Shown here one piece after another: positions 1 to 8,728 of a stretch of 64,000 bases of DNA. The stretch covers positions 1 through 64,000 of the forward strand of contig DATGIL010000055.1 of assembly GCA_035295745.1 (NCBI GenBank), given 5' to 3'. Every line of letters begins with the position of its first letter. Position 1 is the stretch's first letter. The DNA is from JAIQFL01 sp035295745 (lineage in GTDB: Bacteria > Acidobacteriota > Terriglobia > Bryobacterales > Bryobacteraceae). The notes beneath the pieces are model-generated. The model was not told the DNA's origin. It made no database searches and worked only from the letters and a program-made list of their open reading frames with translations. The translations under genes and the position numbers were made by a program.

Positions 1-82
1 CCGCCGCCTGGAAGATGGCGAGTGGCGTGTCTCCGATGAGCGCACGTACGATCCCGCTGCCGTCTACGGAGGTCCGGCGTGA
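1..82 (+). CDS. hisI: 3' end of phosphoribosyl-AMP cyclohydrolase (partial)
   Basis: An open frame runs from base 2 to a TGA at 80-82 and encodes 26 residues that begin RRLEDGEWRV and end DPAAVYGGPA. HisI proteins typically end with a short arm of the form FYR-x-LEDGEW...DPxxVYG, so this is probably the tail of phosphoribosyl-AMP cyclohydrolase, the third step of histidine synthesis. The stop overlaps the hisG GTG start by a few bases, as in the other junctions of this operon, which supports the call. The catalytic part lies outside the window, so identity rests on a short tail and on context. Confidence 0.6.
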   Translation, partial: RRLEDGEWRVSDERTYDPAAVYGGPA

Positions 83-948
83 AACTGAAACTGGGAATTC
101 CCAAGGGAAGCCTGGAGAACGCCACCATCGACTTGTTCCGGCGCGCCGGTTTTTCGATCACCACCAGCAGCCGGTCGTACTTCCCCAGCATTGACGATCC
201 CGAAATCGAATGCATGCTCATCCGCGCGCAGGAGATGGCTCGCTACGTGGAAGACGGCATTCTCGACGCGGGCCTGACCGGCCGCGACTGGATCGAAGAG
301 AACGAGTCCGATGTCGTGGCCGTTGCCGACCTGATCTACGCCAAGCAGAGCTTCGGCAAGGTGCGCTGGGTTCTGGCCGTGCCGGCCGCCTCCACGTTCC
401 GATCGGTGAACGATCTGGAGGGCAAGATCATCGCCACCGAGTTGGTGGAGACGACGCGGCGGTATCTGCGCAAACATGGGGTATCCGCCAAGGTGGAATT
501 CAGTTGGGGCGCCACCGAGGTGAAACCGCCGGTGCTCGCGGATGCCATCGTGGAGGTCACCGAGACCGGTTCGTCGCTGCGCGCGAATAACCTCATCATC
601 ATCGATACGGTGCTGGAGTCGAACACGCAGTTGATTGCCAATCACCAGTCGTGGCAGGACGAACAGAAGCGCCGGAAACTGGAAGACATCAAGATGCTGC
701 TCGAGGGCGCGATCAACGCCCTGGGTAAGGTAGGGCTGATGTTGAATGTCCACAAGGACAATTTGAAGGGCGTGCTGGGCGTGCTACCCGCATTAAAGCG
801 GCCCACGGTGTCGCACCTCAGCGACGAGGAATGGCTGGCGGTCAACACGATTCTGGATGAGGCCGCCGTGCGTGACATCATTCCACGACTCAAACAGGCA
901 GGCGGCGAAGGAATTGTCGAATACCCGCTGAACAAGATCGTACCGTGA
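79..948 (+). CDS. hisG: ATP phosphoribosyltransferase, long form
   Basis: Catalyses the first and committed step of histidine synthesis, condensing ATP with PRPP. The 289-residue product starts KLKLGIPKGSLENATIDL and carries the DAGLTGRDWIEE and ETGSSLRANNL segments typical of HisG. The length, plus a C-terminal ACT-like region (about 215-289, ending EGIVEYPLNKIVP), marks the long hexameric form, which is inhibited by histidine and does not need HisZ. The GTG start is chosen because GGAGG lies about 6 nt upstream. It overlaps the preceding stop, and its own stop overlaps hisD by 4 nt. Confidence 0.95.
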   Translation: MKLKLGIPKGSLENATIDLFRRAGFSITTSSRSYFPSIDDPEIECMLIRAQEMARYVEDGILDAGLTGRDWIEENESDVVAVADLIYAKQSFGKVRWVLAVPAASTFRSVNDLEGKIIATELVETTRRYLRKHGVSAKVEFSWGATEVKPPVLADAIVEVTETGSSLRANNLIIIDTVLESNTQLIANHQSWQDEQKRRKLEDIKMLLEGAINALGKVGLMLNVHKDNLKGVLGVLPALKRPTVSHLSDEEWLAVNTILDEAAVRDIIPRLKQAGGEGIVEYPLNKIVP

Positions 949-2189
949 TCCGCATATTGGAAAGCAAAGATGTCGGCCGCCTGCTGTCGCGCAAGGCGGC
1001 GCGATTGACGGAGGCGGAGTCGGTCGTCCGTCCGATCCTCAATGACGTTCGCCGTCGTGGCGATCGTGCGCTGTTGGAATACGCGCGTAAGTTTGATGGA
1101 TTCACGCGTAAAAGCGTCCGGGTGCCGGAGGCGGATCTCCACGCCGCGGGTGATGATCTGTCGCCAGAGTTTCGTGCCGCGGTGAAGACTGCGTCGGCGA
1201 ACATACGGGCTTACGCGCAACGGCAGATGCCCCGCGAGTGGAGTGCCGAGTTACAGCCCGGGCTGCGTCTTGGGCAGATCGTACGGCCTCTCGATACGGT
1301 GGCGGCCTACATTCCCTCAGGACGTTATCCGTTGCCCTCCACCATTCTGATGACCGTGGTTCCGGCGCAAGCAGCGGGTGTGCCGAATATCTTCGTGGCC
1401 TCGCCGAAGCCGGTTGCAGAGGTCTTCGGGACGGCGTCTCTTTTGGGTGTGTCGGGCGTGTTTGAGATGGGTGGAGCACAGGCCATCGCGGCGTTCGCCT
1501 TCGGAACGCGCACGGTGCCGCGAGCCGATCGCATCGTGGGTCCTGGCAATATCTATGTGGCTGCTGCCAAGAAATTGTTGGCGGGCGAGGTCGGAATCGA
1601 TTTCGTGGCCGGCCCCACGGAGATCCTGATCGTCTCCACGGATGGCGATCCACGGCACCTCGCGGCCGACATGCTGGCGCAGGCCGAGCACGATGTAGAC
1701 GCTTCCGCCGTGCTGCTGACCACCTCGAAGCGGTTGGCGGCACGCGTCGCGAAGGAAGTCGACCGGCAACTCGCGGAGTTGCCGACGGCTGCAGTCGCAC
1801 GAAAGGCGATCGCGCGGAATTCGGCCATCGTGCTGGTACGCTCGCTCGACGAAGCAATGGAGATCGCCAATCGCTTCGCGCCGGAACACTTGAGCATTCC
1901 TACGGCGGACTTGCTGGCAAAGGTGAAGCATGCAGGAAGTGTCTTCGTGGGTCCGAACAGTCCGGAGGCTGCGGGTGATTACGCGTCCGGGCCGAATCAC
2001 GTGCTGCCCACCAGCGGCGCGGCCCGCATTCGCGGAGGCTTGTCGGTGACCGATTATGTGAAAGTAGTCTCGGTGCAGGAGCTTTCGGCGGCCGCCCTGG
2101 CGCGTCTTCGCCCCGCCATCGCGACTCTCGCGCGTGCCGAAGGACTGGAAGCGCATGCCCGCTCGGTGGAGGTGAGGGTCACGCAATGA
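945..2189 (+). CDS. hisD: Histidinol dehydrogenase
   Basis: NAD- and zinc-dependent enzyme that oxidises histidinol to histidine, the last step of the pathway. The 414-residue product is the usual length. It shows AQAEHDVDASAVL (Gln/His zinc-ligand region), the EHLSIPT segment with the catalytic Glu-His pair, and the signature AGDYASGPNHVLPTSG followed by GLSVTDYVK. It starts with GTG, sharing GTGA with the hisG stop, and ends by sharing ATGA with hisC, so translation is probably coupled. Confidence 0.95.
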   Translation: MIRILESKDVGRLLSRKAARLTEAESVVRPILNDVRRRGDRALLEYARKFDGFTRKSVRVPEADLHAAGDDLSPEFRAAVKTASANIRAYAQRQMPREWSAELQPGLRLGQIVRPLDTVAAYIPSGRYPLPSTILMTVVPAQAAGVPNIFVASPKPVAEVFGTASLLGVSGVFEMGGAQAIAAFAFGTRTVPRADRIVGPGNIYVAAAKKLLAGEVGIDFVAGPTEILIVSTDGDPRHLAADMLAQAEHDVDASAVLLTTSKRLAARVAKEVDRQLAELPTAAVARKAIARNSAIVLVRSLDEAMEIANRFAPEHLSIPTADLLAKVKHAGSVFVGPNSPEAAGDYASGPNHVLPTSGAARIRGGLSVTDYVKVVSVQELSAAALARLRPAIATLARAEGLEAHARSVEVRVTQ

Positions 2190-3268
2190 AAGCTCCCAAA
2201 CTTCCCAAAGGCGCGATCAAGCCGCGGCCCGCCGTGTTGTCGATGGAGCCATACTCGCCGCCCACAGCGGGCCGCTCGGACAAATTGCGGCTCGATTTCA
2301 ACGAGAATACGGTGGGGTGCTCGCCGCGCGTGATCGCCGCGCTGAAGGATCAGATCGAAGCTTCAACTCTGACCATCTACCCCGAATATGGCGAGGCAAA
2401 GGAGGCTGTGGCCAATTACTTCCGCGTGCGTCCGGAGCAGTTCGTCTTCACGAACGGTACTGACGAAGCGATCCAGGTATTCGTGAATACGTACATCGAT
2501 GATGGGCAGGAGGTGTTGATCCTCAAGCCGGCCTATGCGATGTACCGCTTCTACGCTGAGGTGGCTGGCGCGCGAATTCGGGAAGTGGAGCACGAAATGC
2601 CGGGTCTGGAATTCCCGCTCCAGGCCTTGCTGGACGCGATCACGCCGGAGACACGCGCGGTCATCCTGGCGAACCCGAACAATCCCACAGGCACGGGCAT
2701 TTCGCTCTTGGGAATCGAGCGAATTCTCCATCGTGCGCGCAAGGCCGTGGTGCTCGTGGATGAGGCTTATTACGAGTTCTCGGGAGTGACCGCACTCACC
2801 GAGATCGAGCGCTTGCCCAATCTGTTCGTTTGCCGCACCTTCTCCAAGATATTCGGCATGGCGGCGATGCGGTTGGGATGCCTGTTTTCGCACGAGGCGA
2901 ACGTGGCGCTGCTCCATAAGGCGCAATCTCCATACAGCGTGAATGCGCTGGCGGTGATGGCAGCCAAGACCGCGGTTGAGGACACCGAGTACATCCAAAA
3001 TTACGTAGCGGAAGTCCTGGCCGCCCGCGAGTTGCTGTGCGTGGGTTTGGAGCGGCTCGGGATCCGCTATGTGCCGAGTAGCGCGAATTTCGTGCTGGGG
3101 CATTTCGGCGACCGCGCGATTCAGGTGCGCGATGCGCTTCGGGGACGCGGCATACTGGTGCGCGATCGCAGCTACCAGGCTCCAGGTTGCGTCCGGATTA
3201 CGGTCGGCACCCGGGAGCAGACGCGCAAGCTGCTGGCCGCCCTGGAAGAGGTCTGGACGAATGATTAA
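2186..3268 (+). CDS. hisC: Histidinol-phosphate aminotransferase
   Basis: PLP-dependent fold-type I aminotransferase that converts imidazole acetol-phosphate to histidinol-phosphate. The 360-residue protein has the substrate loop ANPNNPTG at 162-169, the cofactor aspartate in VDEAYYEF at about 191-198, and the Schiff-base lysine K221 in TFSKIFGMAAMRLG. The N-terminus, with SDKLRLDFNEN, is typical of HisC. The ATG overlaps the hisD stop by 4 nt, and the 3' end overlaps the following HAD gene by 8 nt. Confidence 0.95.
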   Translation: MKAPKLPKGAIKPRPAVLSMEPYSPPTAGRSDKLRLDFNENTVGCSPRVIAALKDQIEASTLTIYPEYGEAKEAVANYFRVRPEQFVFTNGTDEAIQVFVNTYIDDGQEVLILKPAYAMYRFYAEVAGARIREVEHEMPGLEFPLQALLDAITPETRAVILANPNNPTGTGISLLGIERILHRARKAVVLVDEAYYEFSGVTALTEIERLPNLFVCRTFSKIFGMAAMRLGCLFSHEANVALLHKAQSPYSVNALAVMAAKTAVEDTEYIQNYVAEVLAARELLCVGLERLGIRYVPSSANFVLGHFGDRAIQVRDALRGRGILVRDRSYQAPGCVRITVGTREQTRKLLAALEEVWTND

Positions 3269-3965
3269 GCCGCTTCTCATTTTCGACATGGATGGCGTCC
3301 TGGTGGACGTGGCCGAGTCCTACCGCGAGACGATTGCCTGCACCGCCGAGCACTTCACTGGCGTGAAGATCACCCGCGAGCAGATTCAGGAGTACAAGAA
3401 TCAGGGGGGCTGGAACGACGACTGGCAACTCACTCACCACATCGTGACGGGCGCCGGAGTTGACGTGCCGTTTGAAGAGGTGCGGGCGCGGTTTCAGAGA
3501 CTTTTTCTGGGAAATGGGACCGATGGGCTGATTCTACGCGAGCGTTGGGTAGCGAATCCCGGCGCACTGGAAAAGCTGGCCGAGCAGTTCCACCTCGCGA
3601 TATTCACCGGACGCCCTCGCGAGGAAGCCGCTTTAACGCTGAATCGCTTCGCGCAATCCCTCAAGTTCGACCCGATTATCGCGATGGAAGATGTAGAGAA
3701 TCACAAGCCCGCGCCGGATGGCCTCGTCCGCATAATGGAGTCCGCGTTGTCCCCCGCCCCCGGCCACGGGCTCCCGGCCCCTGCCTTCTATGTAGGCGAT
3801 ACGGTAGACGATGCCCGCTGCGCACGTGCCGCGAAGGTCCCGTTTATCGGCATCGCGGCTCCCGACAATCCGCTGTATATCGACCTGGTATTTCTATTCC
3901 AGGCGGAGGGAGCTTACGCGATCGTCGACAACATCAACTACCTGGACGAGGTGTTCGCGTCATGA
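3261..3965 (+). CDS. HAD-superfamily phosphatase inside the his operon (candidate histidinol-phosphatase)
   Basis: A 234-residue HAD subfamily I hydrolase. Motif I is DMDGVLVD at residues 9-16, motif II lies in FTGR, the motif III lysine in HKPAPDG, and motif IV in YVGDTVDD. A longer frame continues upstream inside hisC, but the ATG at 3261 begins MIKPLLIFDMDG and is the natural start. The gene is overlapped on both sides by his genes, and no other histidinol-phosphate phosphatase is visible in the operon, so removal of phosphate from histidinol-phosphate is the likely job. That function is inferred from position; a general phosphatase role remains possible. Confidence 0.8.
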   Translation: MIKPLLIFDMDGVLVDVAESYRETIACTAEHFTGVKITREQIQEYKNQGGWNDDWQLTHHIVTGAGVDVPFEEVRARFQRLFLGNGTDGLILRERWVANPGALEKLAEQFHLAIFTGRPREEAALTLNRFAQSLKFDPIIAMEDVENHKPAPDGLVRIMESALSPAPGHGLPAPAFYVGDTVDDARCARAAKVPFIGIAAPDNPLYIDLVFLFQAEGAYAIVDNINYLDEVFAS

Positions 3966-4549
3966 GGACCGCAAAGATCCAGCGCGATACCAAAGAGACC
4001 CGAATTGCAGGCTCTCTGAAAATCGAAGGCCACGGTAAGTACCAGGTCTCGACGGGAATCCGCTTCCTCGACCACATGCTGGAGCTGTTCACCAAACACG
4101 GCGGGTTCGATCTTGCGCTCCGTGCCGACGGCGATCTCGATGTCGACCAGCATCACACCGTTGAGGATGTAGGGATCGTGTTGGGGCAGCTTTTCGCCAA
4201 GGCGCTGGGCGATCGAAAAGGAATCAATCGCGCCGGATATTTCGTCTTGCCGATGGACGAAACTCTGGCGGTAGTGGCGCTCGATCTAGGCGGCAGGCCT
4301 GCTCTGGTGTACAAGGATCGCGTGAAGGTGCGGCTGGTCGGCGATTTGCAAACGGAGCTGGTGGAAGACTTCTTCGGAGGATTCGCCAATCACGCCGGCG
4401 CGAATGTGCACTGCAAGGTGCTCTATGGCCGGTCGAACCACCACAAGATCGAAGCCATTTTCAAGTGCTTCGCGCGCGCCATGAAGTACGCCTGCTCGAA
4501 AGACGCGCGTCTGAAGGATCAATTGCCATCTACCAAAGGGCTTTTATGA
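3962..4549 (+). CDS. hisB: Imidazoleglycerol-phosphate dehydratase
   Basis: Mn-dependent dehydratase that converts imidazole glycerol-phosphate to imidazole acetol-phosphate. The 195-residue monofunctional form has the paired metal-binding motifs DQHHTVED near residues 61-68 and RSNHHKIEAIFK near 160, plus FLDHMLELFTKHG. The longer open frame upstream is non-homologous and overlaps the HAD gene, so the ATG at 3962 is used. That ATG shares ATGA with the HAD stop. The phosphatase half found in enterobacterial HisB is absent and may be supplied by the adjacent HAD protein. Confidence 0.95.
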   Translation: MRTAKIQRDTKETRIAGSLKIEGHGKYQVSTGIRFLDHMLELFTKHGGFDLALRADGDLDVDQHHTVEDVGIVLGQLFAKALGDRKGINRAGYFVLPMDETLAVVALDLGGRPALVYKDRVKVRLVGDLQTELVEDFFGGFANHAGANVHCKVLYGRSNHHKIEAIFKCFARAMKYACSKDARLKDQLPSTKGLL

Positions 4550-5136
4550 TTACGGTCATCGATTACGGCGCCGGAAACCTGGCGAGTGTCCGCAATGCCC
4601 TCGCAGAAGTCAACGTAGAGCACACCGTCGTCAACACGCCAGCGGGCGTGCGGGCCGCAACGGACCTCATCCTGCCGGGTGTCGGGCATTTCGGACAGAT
4701 GATGCACGCGCTCGACGTGTTGGGCTTGCGCCAACCGCTGCTCGAACAGATTGCGGAGGGCGTGCCGTTCTTCGGGATCTGCCTGGGGATGCAGGCGCTG
4801 TTTGAGGGCAGCGAGGAAGCTCCAGGGGTGAAGGGTTTGGGCCTGCTGCCTGGTCTGGTGCGCCGGTTCCCCGCCGAGGCGCGCGTTCCGCACATGGGAT
4901 GGAATCGATGCGAGGATCGCACGGGGAGCGGGCGAGGACGCCCACTGCCCTACCGTTACTTCGCCCACAGCTACTACTGCCCGGTGGACCAGAATGTGGT
5001 CTGTGAGGTCTGTGCTTACGGTGGCGTGACCTTTATGGCCTCGCTTCAGAATGCGACGATTCAGGGTGTGCAGTATCATCCGGAAAAGTCGGGACCGGAC
5101 GGCGTGGCGCTCCTGCGGGGCTTTGCCTCATGTTAG
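4546..5136 (+). CDS. hisH: Imidazole glycerol-phosphate synthase, glutaminase subunit
   Basis: Class I glutamine amidotransferase that supplies ammonia to HisF. The 196-residue product starts MITVIDYGAGNLASVRNAL. It carries the oxyanion loop LPGVGHFG, the nucleophile C79 in GICLGMQ, and the histidine-glutamate pair in QYHPEKSG near residue 179. The ATG at 4546 overlaps the hisB stop by 4 nt, and the 3' end overlaps hisF by 7 nt. The adjacent HisF supports a working heterodimer. Confidence 0.95.
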   Translation: MITVIDYGAGNLASVRNALAEVNVEHTVVNTPAGVRAATDLILPGVGHFGQMMHALDVLGLRQPLLEQIAEGVPFFGICLGMQALFEGSEEAPGVKGLGLLPGLVRRFPAEARVPHMGWNRCEDRTGSGRGRPLPYRYFAHSYYCPVDQNVVCEVCAYGGVTFMASLQNATIQGVQYHPEKSGPDGVALLRGFASC

Positions 5137-5894
5137 CCAAGCGCATCATCCCGTGCCTCGACGTCACCGGGGGACGCGTCGTCAAGGGCGTCCACTTCGT
5201 CAATCTGCGCGATGCGGGGGACCCGGTGGAACTCGCCGATCGCTACAATCGCGACGGCGCCGACGAACTGGTCTTCCTCGATATTACTGCATCGAGCGAT
5301 GCGCGCGAGATTATGGCGGGAGTCGTGGCTCGTACCGCGCGGCGTGTCTTCATTCCGCTTGCCGTAGGCGGCGGCATTCGCTCCGTCGCCGATGCGCGCC
5401 ACATTCTGCTTTCCGGCGCGGATAAGGTTTCGGTCAATACCGCCGCCGTGCGCCGTCCCGAACTCATCACTGAACTGTCGCACGAGTTCGGTGCGCAAGC
5501 GGTCGTCCTGGCCATTGATGCGCGGCGGCATGCAGCCGGCGAATGGCACGTCTACACGCGCGGCGGCCGCGACGATGAGGGGATGGACGCCGTCGCGTGG
5601 GCGGCACGCGGCGAGCAACTCGGAGCGGGCGAGATTCTACTCACCTCGATGGACACCGATGGCGTGCAGGATGGCTTCGATTGCCCGCTCACCCGCGCTG
5701 TATCGCAAGCGACGCACATCCCGGTGATCGCGAGCGGGGGAGCCGGAACGCCCGAACATTTCGTGCGCGTGCTGACGGACGGCTGCGCCGACGCCGCTCT
5801 GGCCGCCTCGATCTTCCACTACGGAACCTACACCGTAAACCAGTTGAAGGAAGAACTCGACAAGCGAGGCATCCCCGTGAGGCTCGCGGCATGA
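5130..5894 (+). CDS. hisF: Imidazole glycerol-phosphate synthase, cyclase subunit
   Basis: A (beta-alpha)8-barrel cyclase that, with HisH ammonia, turns PRFAR into imidazole glycerol-phosphate and AICAR. The 254-residue protein shows RIIPCLDV with catalytic Asp11, the phosphate-binding loop PLAVGGGIRS, the second catalytic aspartate near 130 in VLAIDARR, and the C-terminal phosphate site IPVIASGGAGTPEH. It overlaps both neighbouring genes, as expected for a stoichiometric complex partner of HisH. Confidence 0.95.
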   Translation: MLAKRIIPCLDVTGGRVVKGVHFVNLRDAGDPVELADRYNRDGADELVFLDITASSDAREIMAGVVARTARRVFIPLAVGGGIRSVADARHILLSGADKVSVNTAAVRRPELITELSHEFGAQAVVLAIDARRHAAGEWHVYTRGGRDDEGMDAVAWAARGEQLGAGEILLTSMDTDGVQDGFDCPLTRAVSQATHIPVIASGGAGTPEHFVRVLTDGCADAALAASIFHYGTYTVNQLKEELDKRGIPVRLAA

Positions 5895-6583
5895 TCATCC
5901 CCTGCATCGATCTGATGGACGGGAAGGTGGTGCAGTTGGTCCAGGGCCGCGAGAAGGCCCTGGAGGGCGGCACCCCCGACGAGATGCTGAGTCAGTTCGC
6001 GGGGTTCCCGCAGATCCAGGTGATCGACCTGGATGCCGCGATGAGTAAGGGCTCCAACGACGAACTCGTTCGCATGCTGGCGTCGCGCGCGGTGACTCGT
6101 GTGGGCGGCGGTGTGCGGGGTGTCGAACGAGCAAAGGCTCTGATCGACAAGGGTGCTCACAGGGTGATTGTGGGGACGGCGGCATTCCGGCGCGACGGCA
6201 TCAACGAGCCGCTGCTGGCGGAACTCCGCGACGCGATTGGACGAGATCGTCTTCTGATCGCGGCCGATTCGAGGGCGGGCCGGATCGTGGTGAAAGGCTG
6301 GCAGGAGTCCACTGAACTCGCTGCGGAAGACGTGCTCCACGCGCTCGAACCGTACTGTAGCGGATTCCTGTGCACCTATGTCGATAAGGAAGGAATGATG
6401 CAGGGCACCGACCTGGATTGGTTCCGGCGCCTTCGCAACGCGACATCCCTGGAACTGACCGCCGCCGGCGGCATCACCACGCTCGATGATGTCCGAGCAC
6501 TGCAATCGATGGGCGTACATGCCGCACTCGGGATGGCGATCTATACCGGGCGATTGAAGCTCGAAGACTTGCTAAAACTTTAA
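5891..6583 (+). CDS. hisA: Phosphoribosylformimino-5-aminoimidazole carboxamide ribotide isomerase
   Basis: Barrel isomerase that converts ProFAR to PRFAR. The 230-residue product starts MIIPCIDLMDGKVVQLVQG, with the catalytic acid Asp7 and a second aspartate D126 in IAADSRAG. Phosphate loops are VGGGVRG near 71-77 and TAAGGITT near the C-terminus. It is slightly shorter than the roughly 240-250 residues usual for HisA. The ATG at 5891 shares ATGA with the hisF stop; the longer upstream frame only shadows hisF. It is the last gene of the operon and faces galT convergently. Confidence 0.9.
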   Translation: MIIPCIDLMDGKVVQLVQGREKALEGGTPDEMLSQFAGFPQIQVIDLDAAMSKGSNDELVRMLASRAVTRVGGGVRGVERAKALIDKGAHRVIVGTAAFRRDGINEPLLAELRDAIGRDRLLIAADSRAGRIVVKGWQESTELAAEDVLHALEPYCSGFLCTYVDKEGMMQGTDLDWFRRLRNATSLELTAAGGITTLDDVRALQSMGVHAALGMAIYTGRLKLEDLLKL

Positions 6584-6675
6584 CGAGTTACATCGTTTCG
6601 CAGATACGGCTTCGTTGTGGGAAATCTCCCTGTCGGTTACATCTCGATGCGAGCCGCGCGTTAAGCCAGGGGGCG

Positions 6676-7677
6676 TCATGCCAGGCCCGCCTCGCGCAAA
6701 AATCGCGCGGACTCCTCAGGCGGAGTGGGATTGATGTAGAAGCCGGTGCCCCATTCGAAACCGGCCACTTTCGTTAGCTTGGGAATGATCTCCAGATGCC
6801 AATGGTAGTGGGCCAGCGGCGCCTCCTGGACAGGCGCGCTCTGCACGATGAAGTTGTAAGCCGGGCGCTCCAGCACTTTATCGATCTTGCGCATCGTGGA
6901 GCGCAACACCCACGCCAGATTTTGCAAGGTCGGCGCGTCGGACGATTCGTAATGCGATTCGTGGATCTTCGGCAGAATCCAGGTCTCGAAGGGAAACCGC
7001 GGGGCATACGGTTGCAGCACCACGAACCGGTCCGTCTCGATCACGAGGCGTGCGCCTCCGTTGGTCTCCTGGCGGATGATGTCGCAGAAGATGCAGCGCT
7101 CCTTCAGGTCGTAAAACAGCTTGGCTCCATCGATCTGCTCTTTAGCGCGCTTGGGAATGACCGGAAGCGCGATGAGCTGGCAATGCGGATGTTCAAGCGA
7201 TGCCCCGGCGGCCTCTCCGTGATTCTTGAAGAGCAGGATGTAGCGGAAGCGCCGGTCCTTTTTCAGGTCGGAAACGCGATCTTTGAAGGCCCAGAGTACC
7301 TCCTCGATTTGCTTTTCCGGCATCTCCCCGAGCGTGATCGAATGATTCGGAGTCTCGATGATGACCTCGTGCGCGCCGATGCCATTCATCTTGTCGTACA
7401 TGCCTTCGCCCTGACGGTTGAGATCGCCTTCGATGCCGAGGACGGGAAATTTGTTCGGCACTACGCGCACGCGCCAGCCGGGCTGATCGCGCCCGCCGCT
7501 GGTGCGATAAGCCAGAACCTCCGGTGGCGTCTTGTTCTCGTTCCCGCTATCGAACGGGCAGAATCCCGCAGTGGCGGGTGGTACCGGCTGGCGAATGAAA
7601 TCGCTGGGGCGTTTGGCGCGATCGGATGCGATGATAACCCATCGCCCCATGATGGGGTCCTTACGTAACTCGGGCAA
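6676..7677 (-). CDS. galT: Galactose-1-phosphate uridylyltransferase
   Basis: Leloir-pathway enzyme that exchanges UMP between UDP-glucose and galactose-1-phosphate. The 333-residue product carries the active-site HPHCQ in ASLEHPHCQ, zinc-site cysteines in GFCPFDSGNE, and CIFCDI further on. The frame stays open upstream, but the family begins PELRKDPIMGRWVIIA. A TTG at 7677 gives exactly that start, with GGAGGAG about 9 nt before it, so TTG is preferred over the distant ATG at 7899. It lies 61 nt downstream of the yraN-like gene and may be in the same transcript, or use the TATAAT at 7724-7729. Confidence 0.9.
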   Translation of the reverse strand: MPELRKDPIMGRWVIIASDRAKRPSDFIRQPVPPATAGFCPFDSGNENKTPPEVLAYRTSGGRDQPGWRVRVVPNKFPVLGIEGDLNRQGEGMYDKMNGIGAHEVIIETPNHSITLGEMPEKQIEEVLWAFKDRVSDLKKDRRFRYILLFKNHGEAAGASLEHPHCQLIALPVIPKRAKEQIDGAKLFYDLKERCIFCDIIRQETNGGARLVIETDRFVVLQPYAPRFPFETWILPKIHESHYESSDAPTLQNLAWVLRSTMRKIDKVLERPAYNFIVQSAPVQEAPLAHYHWHLEIIPKLTKVAGFEWGTGFYINPTPPEESARFLREAGLA

Positions 7678-7723
7678 TTCGAGGAACTCCTCCAGAACGG
7701 GCAACGGGAATGAGCAAAGTATG

Positions 7724-7729
7724 ATTATA
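7724..7729 (-). promoter_or_regulatory. Possible -10 box for galT
   Basis: On the minus strand this reads TATAAT, followed about 45 nt later by the galT TTG start. No convincing -35 element is visible at the normal distance, so this may be weak or simply chance sequence at the yraN-galT junction. Confidence 0.3.
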
Positions 7730-7738
7730 GCGTGGCCG

Positions 7739-8143
7739 CTAATGGGGGAAGGCTTCTCGGATCCACTCGATGCGCACCCGCTTGCCCAGGACAATGCTGA
7801 CAATGTCGAAACGAGTTCGCGACCAGTCGATATTGGCGCGGCGGGCGTAATCGGTGGCGGCTCGGTAGAGGTGCTTTTGCTTTTCCGCGTCAACTGCACT
7901 TTCGGGCGTGCCGAATTCGGTGGTGGATCGTGTCTTCACTTCGATGAACACGAGCGTCTCGCCATGCCACGCCACGAGATCAATTTCGCCAGAACCCGAT
8001 CGAGTCCGATAGTTGCGTGCCACCACCGTGCATCCGTGGTCGCGCAGGTATCGATGCGCCAGATCTTCTCCCATCCGGCCATGGTCGATGCCGCGTGCCC
8101 GCCGGCGGATCGCGTCCGTCACGCGGTAGAAAAGGCCGATCAT
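7739..8143 (-). CDS. YraN-family (UPF0102) nuclease-like protein
   Basis: A 134-residue protein of the UPF0102 family. The N-terminal GRMGEDLAHRYLRDHGCTVVARNYR and the core GEIDLVAW...LVFIEVKTRS are the family signature. The spaced Asp and Glu-x-Lys resemble the metal site of PD-(D/E)xK endonucleases of the Holliday-junction-resolvase type. Its biological role is not established. The ATG overlaps the stop of the upstream coiled-coil gene by 4 nt, so the two are probably co-translated. Confidence 0.9.
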   Translation of the reverse strand: MIGLFYRVTDAIRRRARGIDHGRMGEDLAHRYLRDHGCTVVARNYRTRSGSGEIDLVAWHGETLVFIEVKTRSTTEFGTPESAVDAEKQKHLYRAATDYARRANIDWSRTRFDIVSIVLGKRVRIEWIREAFPH

Positions 8144-8697
8144 TTCTGGGGCAGATCGAAGCGTTGCTCGATGGCCAGCAGCCGATTCTCCAGGGTCGCC
8201 AGGCGTTCTTTAATGGCGGCGCTTTCGCGCTCGGCCGCAGTCAGTCGCTGATTGCCCGCATCGAGCAGGCGGTAGACAGTGGCGACGATGCGTGTCTCCA
8301 TATCGACGAGGTGCTGTTCGAGGCGGTGCTCCAGCGCAACAAATCGCGCATTCCACTCTATTTGGATGGCTTCCAGCTTCTGATCGATACGTTGTTCCAG
8401 GCTGTTCATGCCCTGTTCCAGCACACCTATACGCTGTTCCAGCACGCCTATGCGCTGTTCGAGCACGCCTATGCGCTGTTCGAGCCCGTCCATACGCTGT
8501 TCCAGCCTGTCCATGCGCTGTTCCAGCCTGTCCATGCGTTGTTCCAGCGCCCCGATTTGGTGTTTGATTGTCTCAACATGGCCTTTTAATAGCTGCACGT
8601 CTGTCGCAAGCGTATCTACCTTTCCCAGAATCGCCTGGAGGTAGCCCTGAATCATGTGAATGTCGGCCTTCGTCGCGTACTCGTTTCCGTTTTCCAT
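8140..8697 (-). CDS. Heptad-repeat coiled-coil protein
   Basis: A 185-residue protein with no enzymatic motif. Residues about 50-105 are tandem 7-residue units of the type LEQRMDR / LEQRIGV. This produces a long predicted parallel coiled coil and a run of near-identical 21-bp DNA units at about 8405-8550. The N-terminus (MENGNEYATKADIHMIQGYL) and the C-terminal RLATLENRLLAIEQRF continue the helical character. It is overlapped by the downstream YraN-like gene. Function is unknown; a structural or oligomerising role is only inference. Confidence 0.8.
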   Translation of the reverse strand: MENGNEYATKADIHMIQGYLQAILGKVDTLATDVQLLKGHVETIKHQIGALEQRMDRLEQRMDRLEQRMDGLEQRIGVLEQRIGVLEQRIGVLEQGMNSLEQRIDQKLEAIQIEWNARFVALEHRLEQHLVDMETRIVATVYRLLDAGNQRLTAAERESAAIKERLATLENRLLAIEQRFDLPQK

Positions 8698-8728
8698 TGC
8701 GTTCTTTCCCTATCCTACCCAAGAATCG

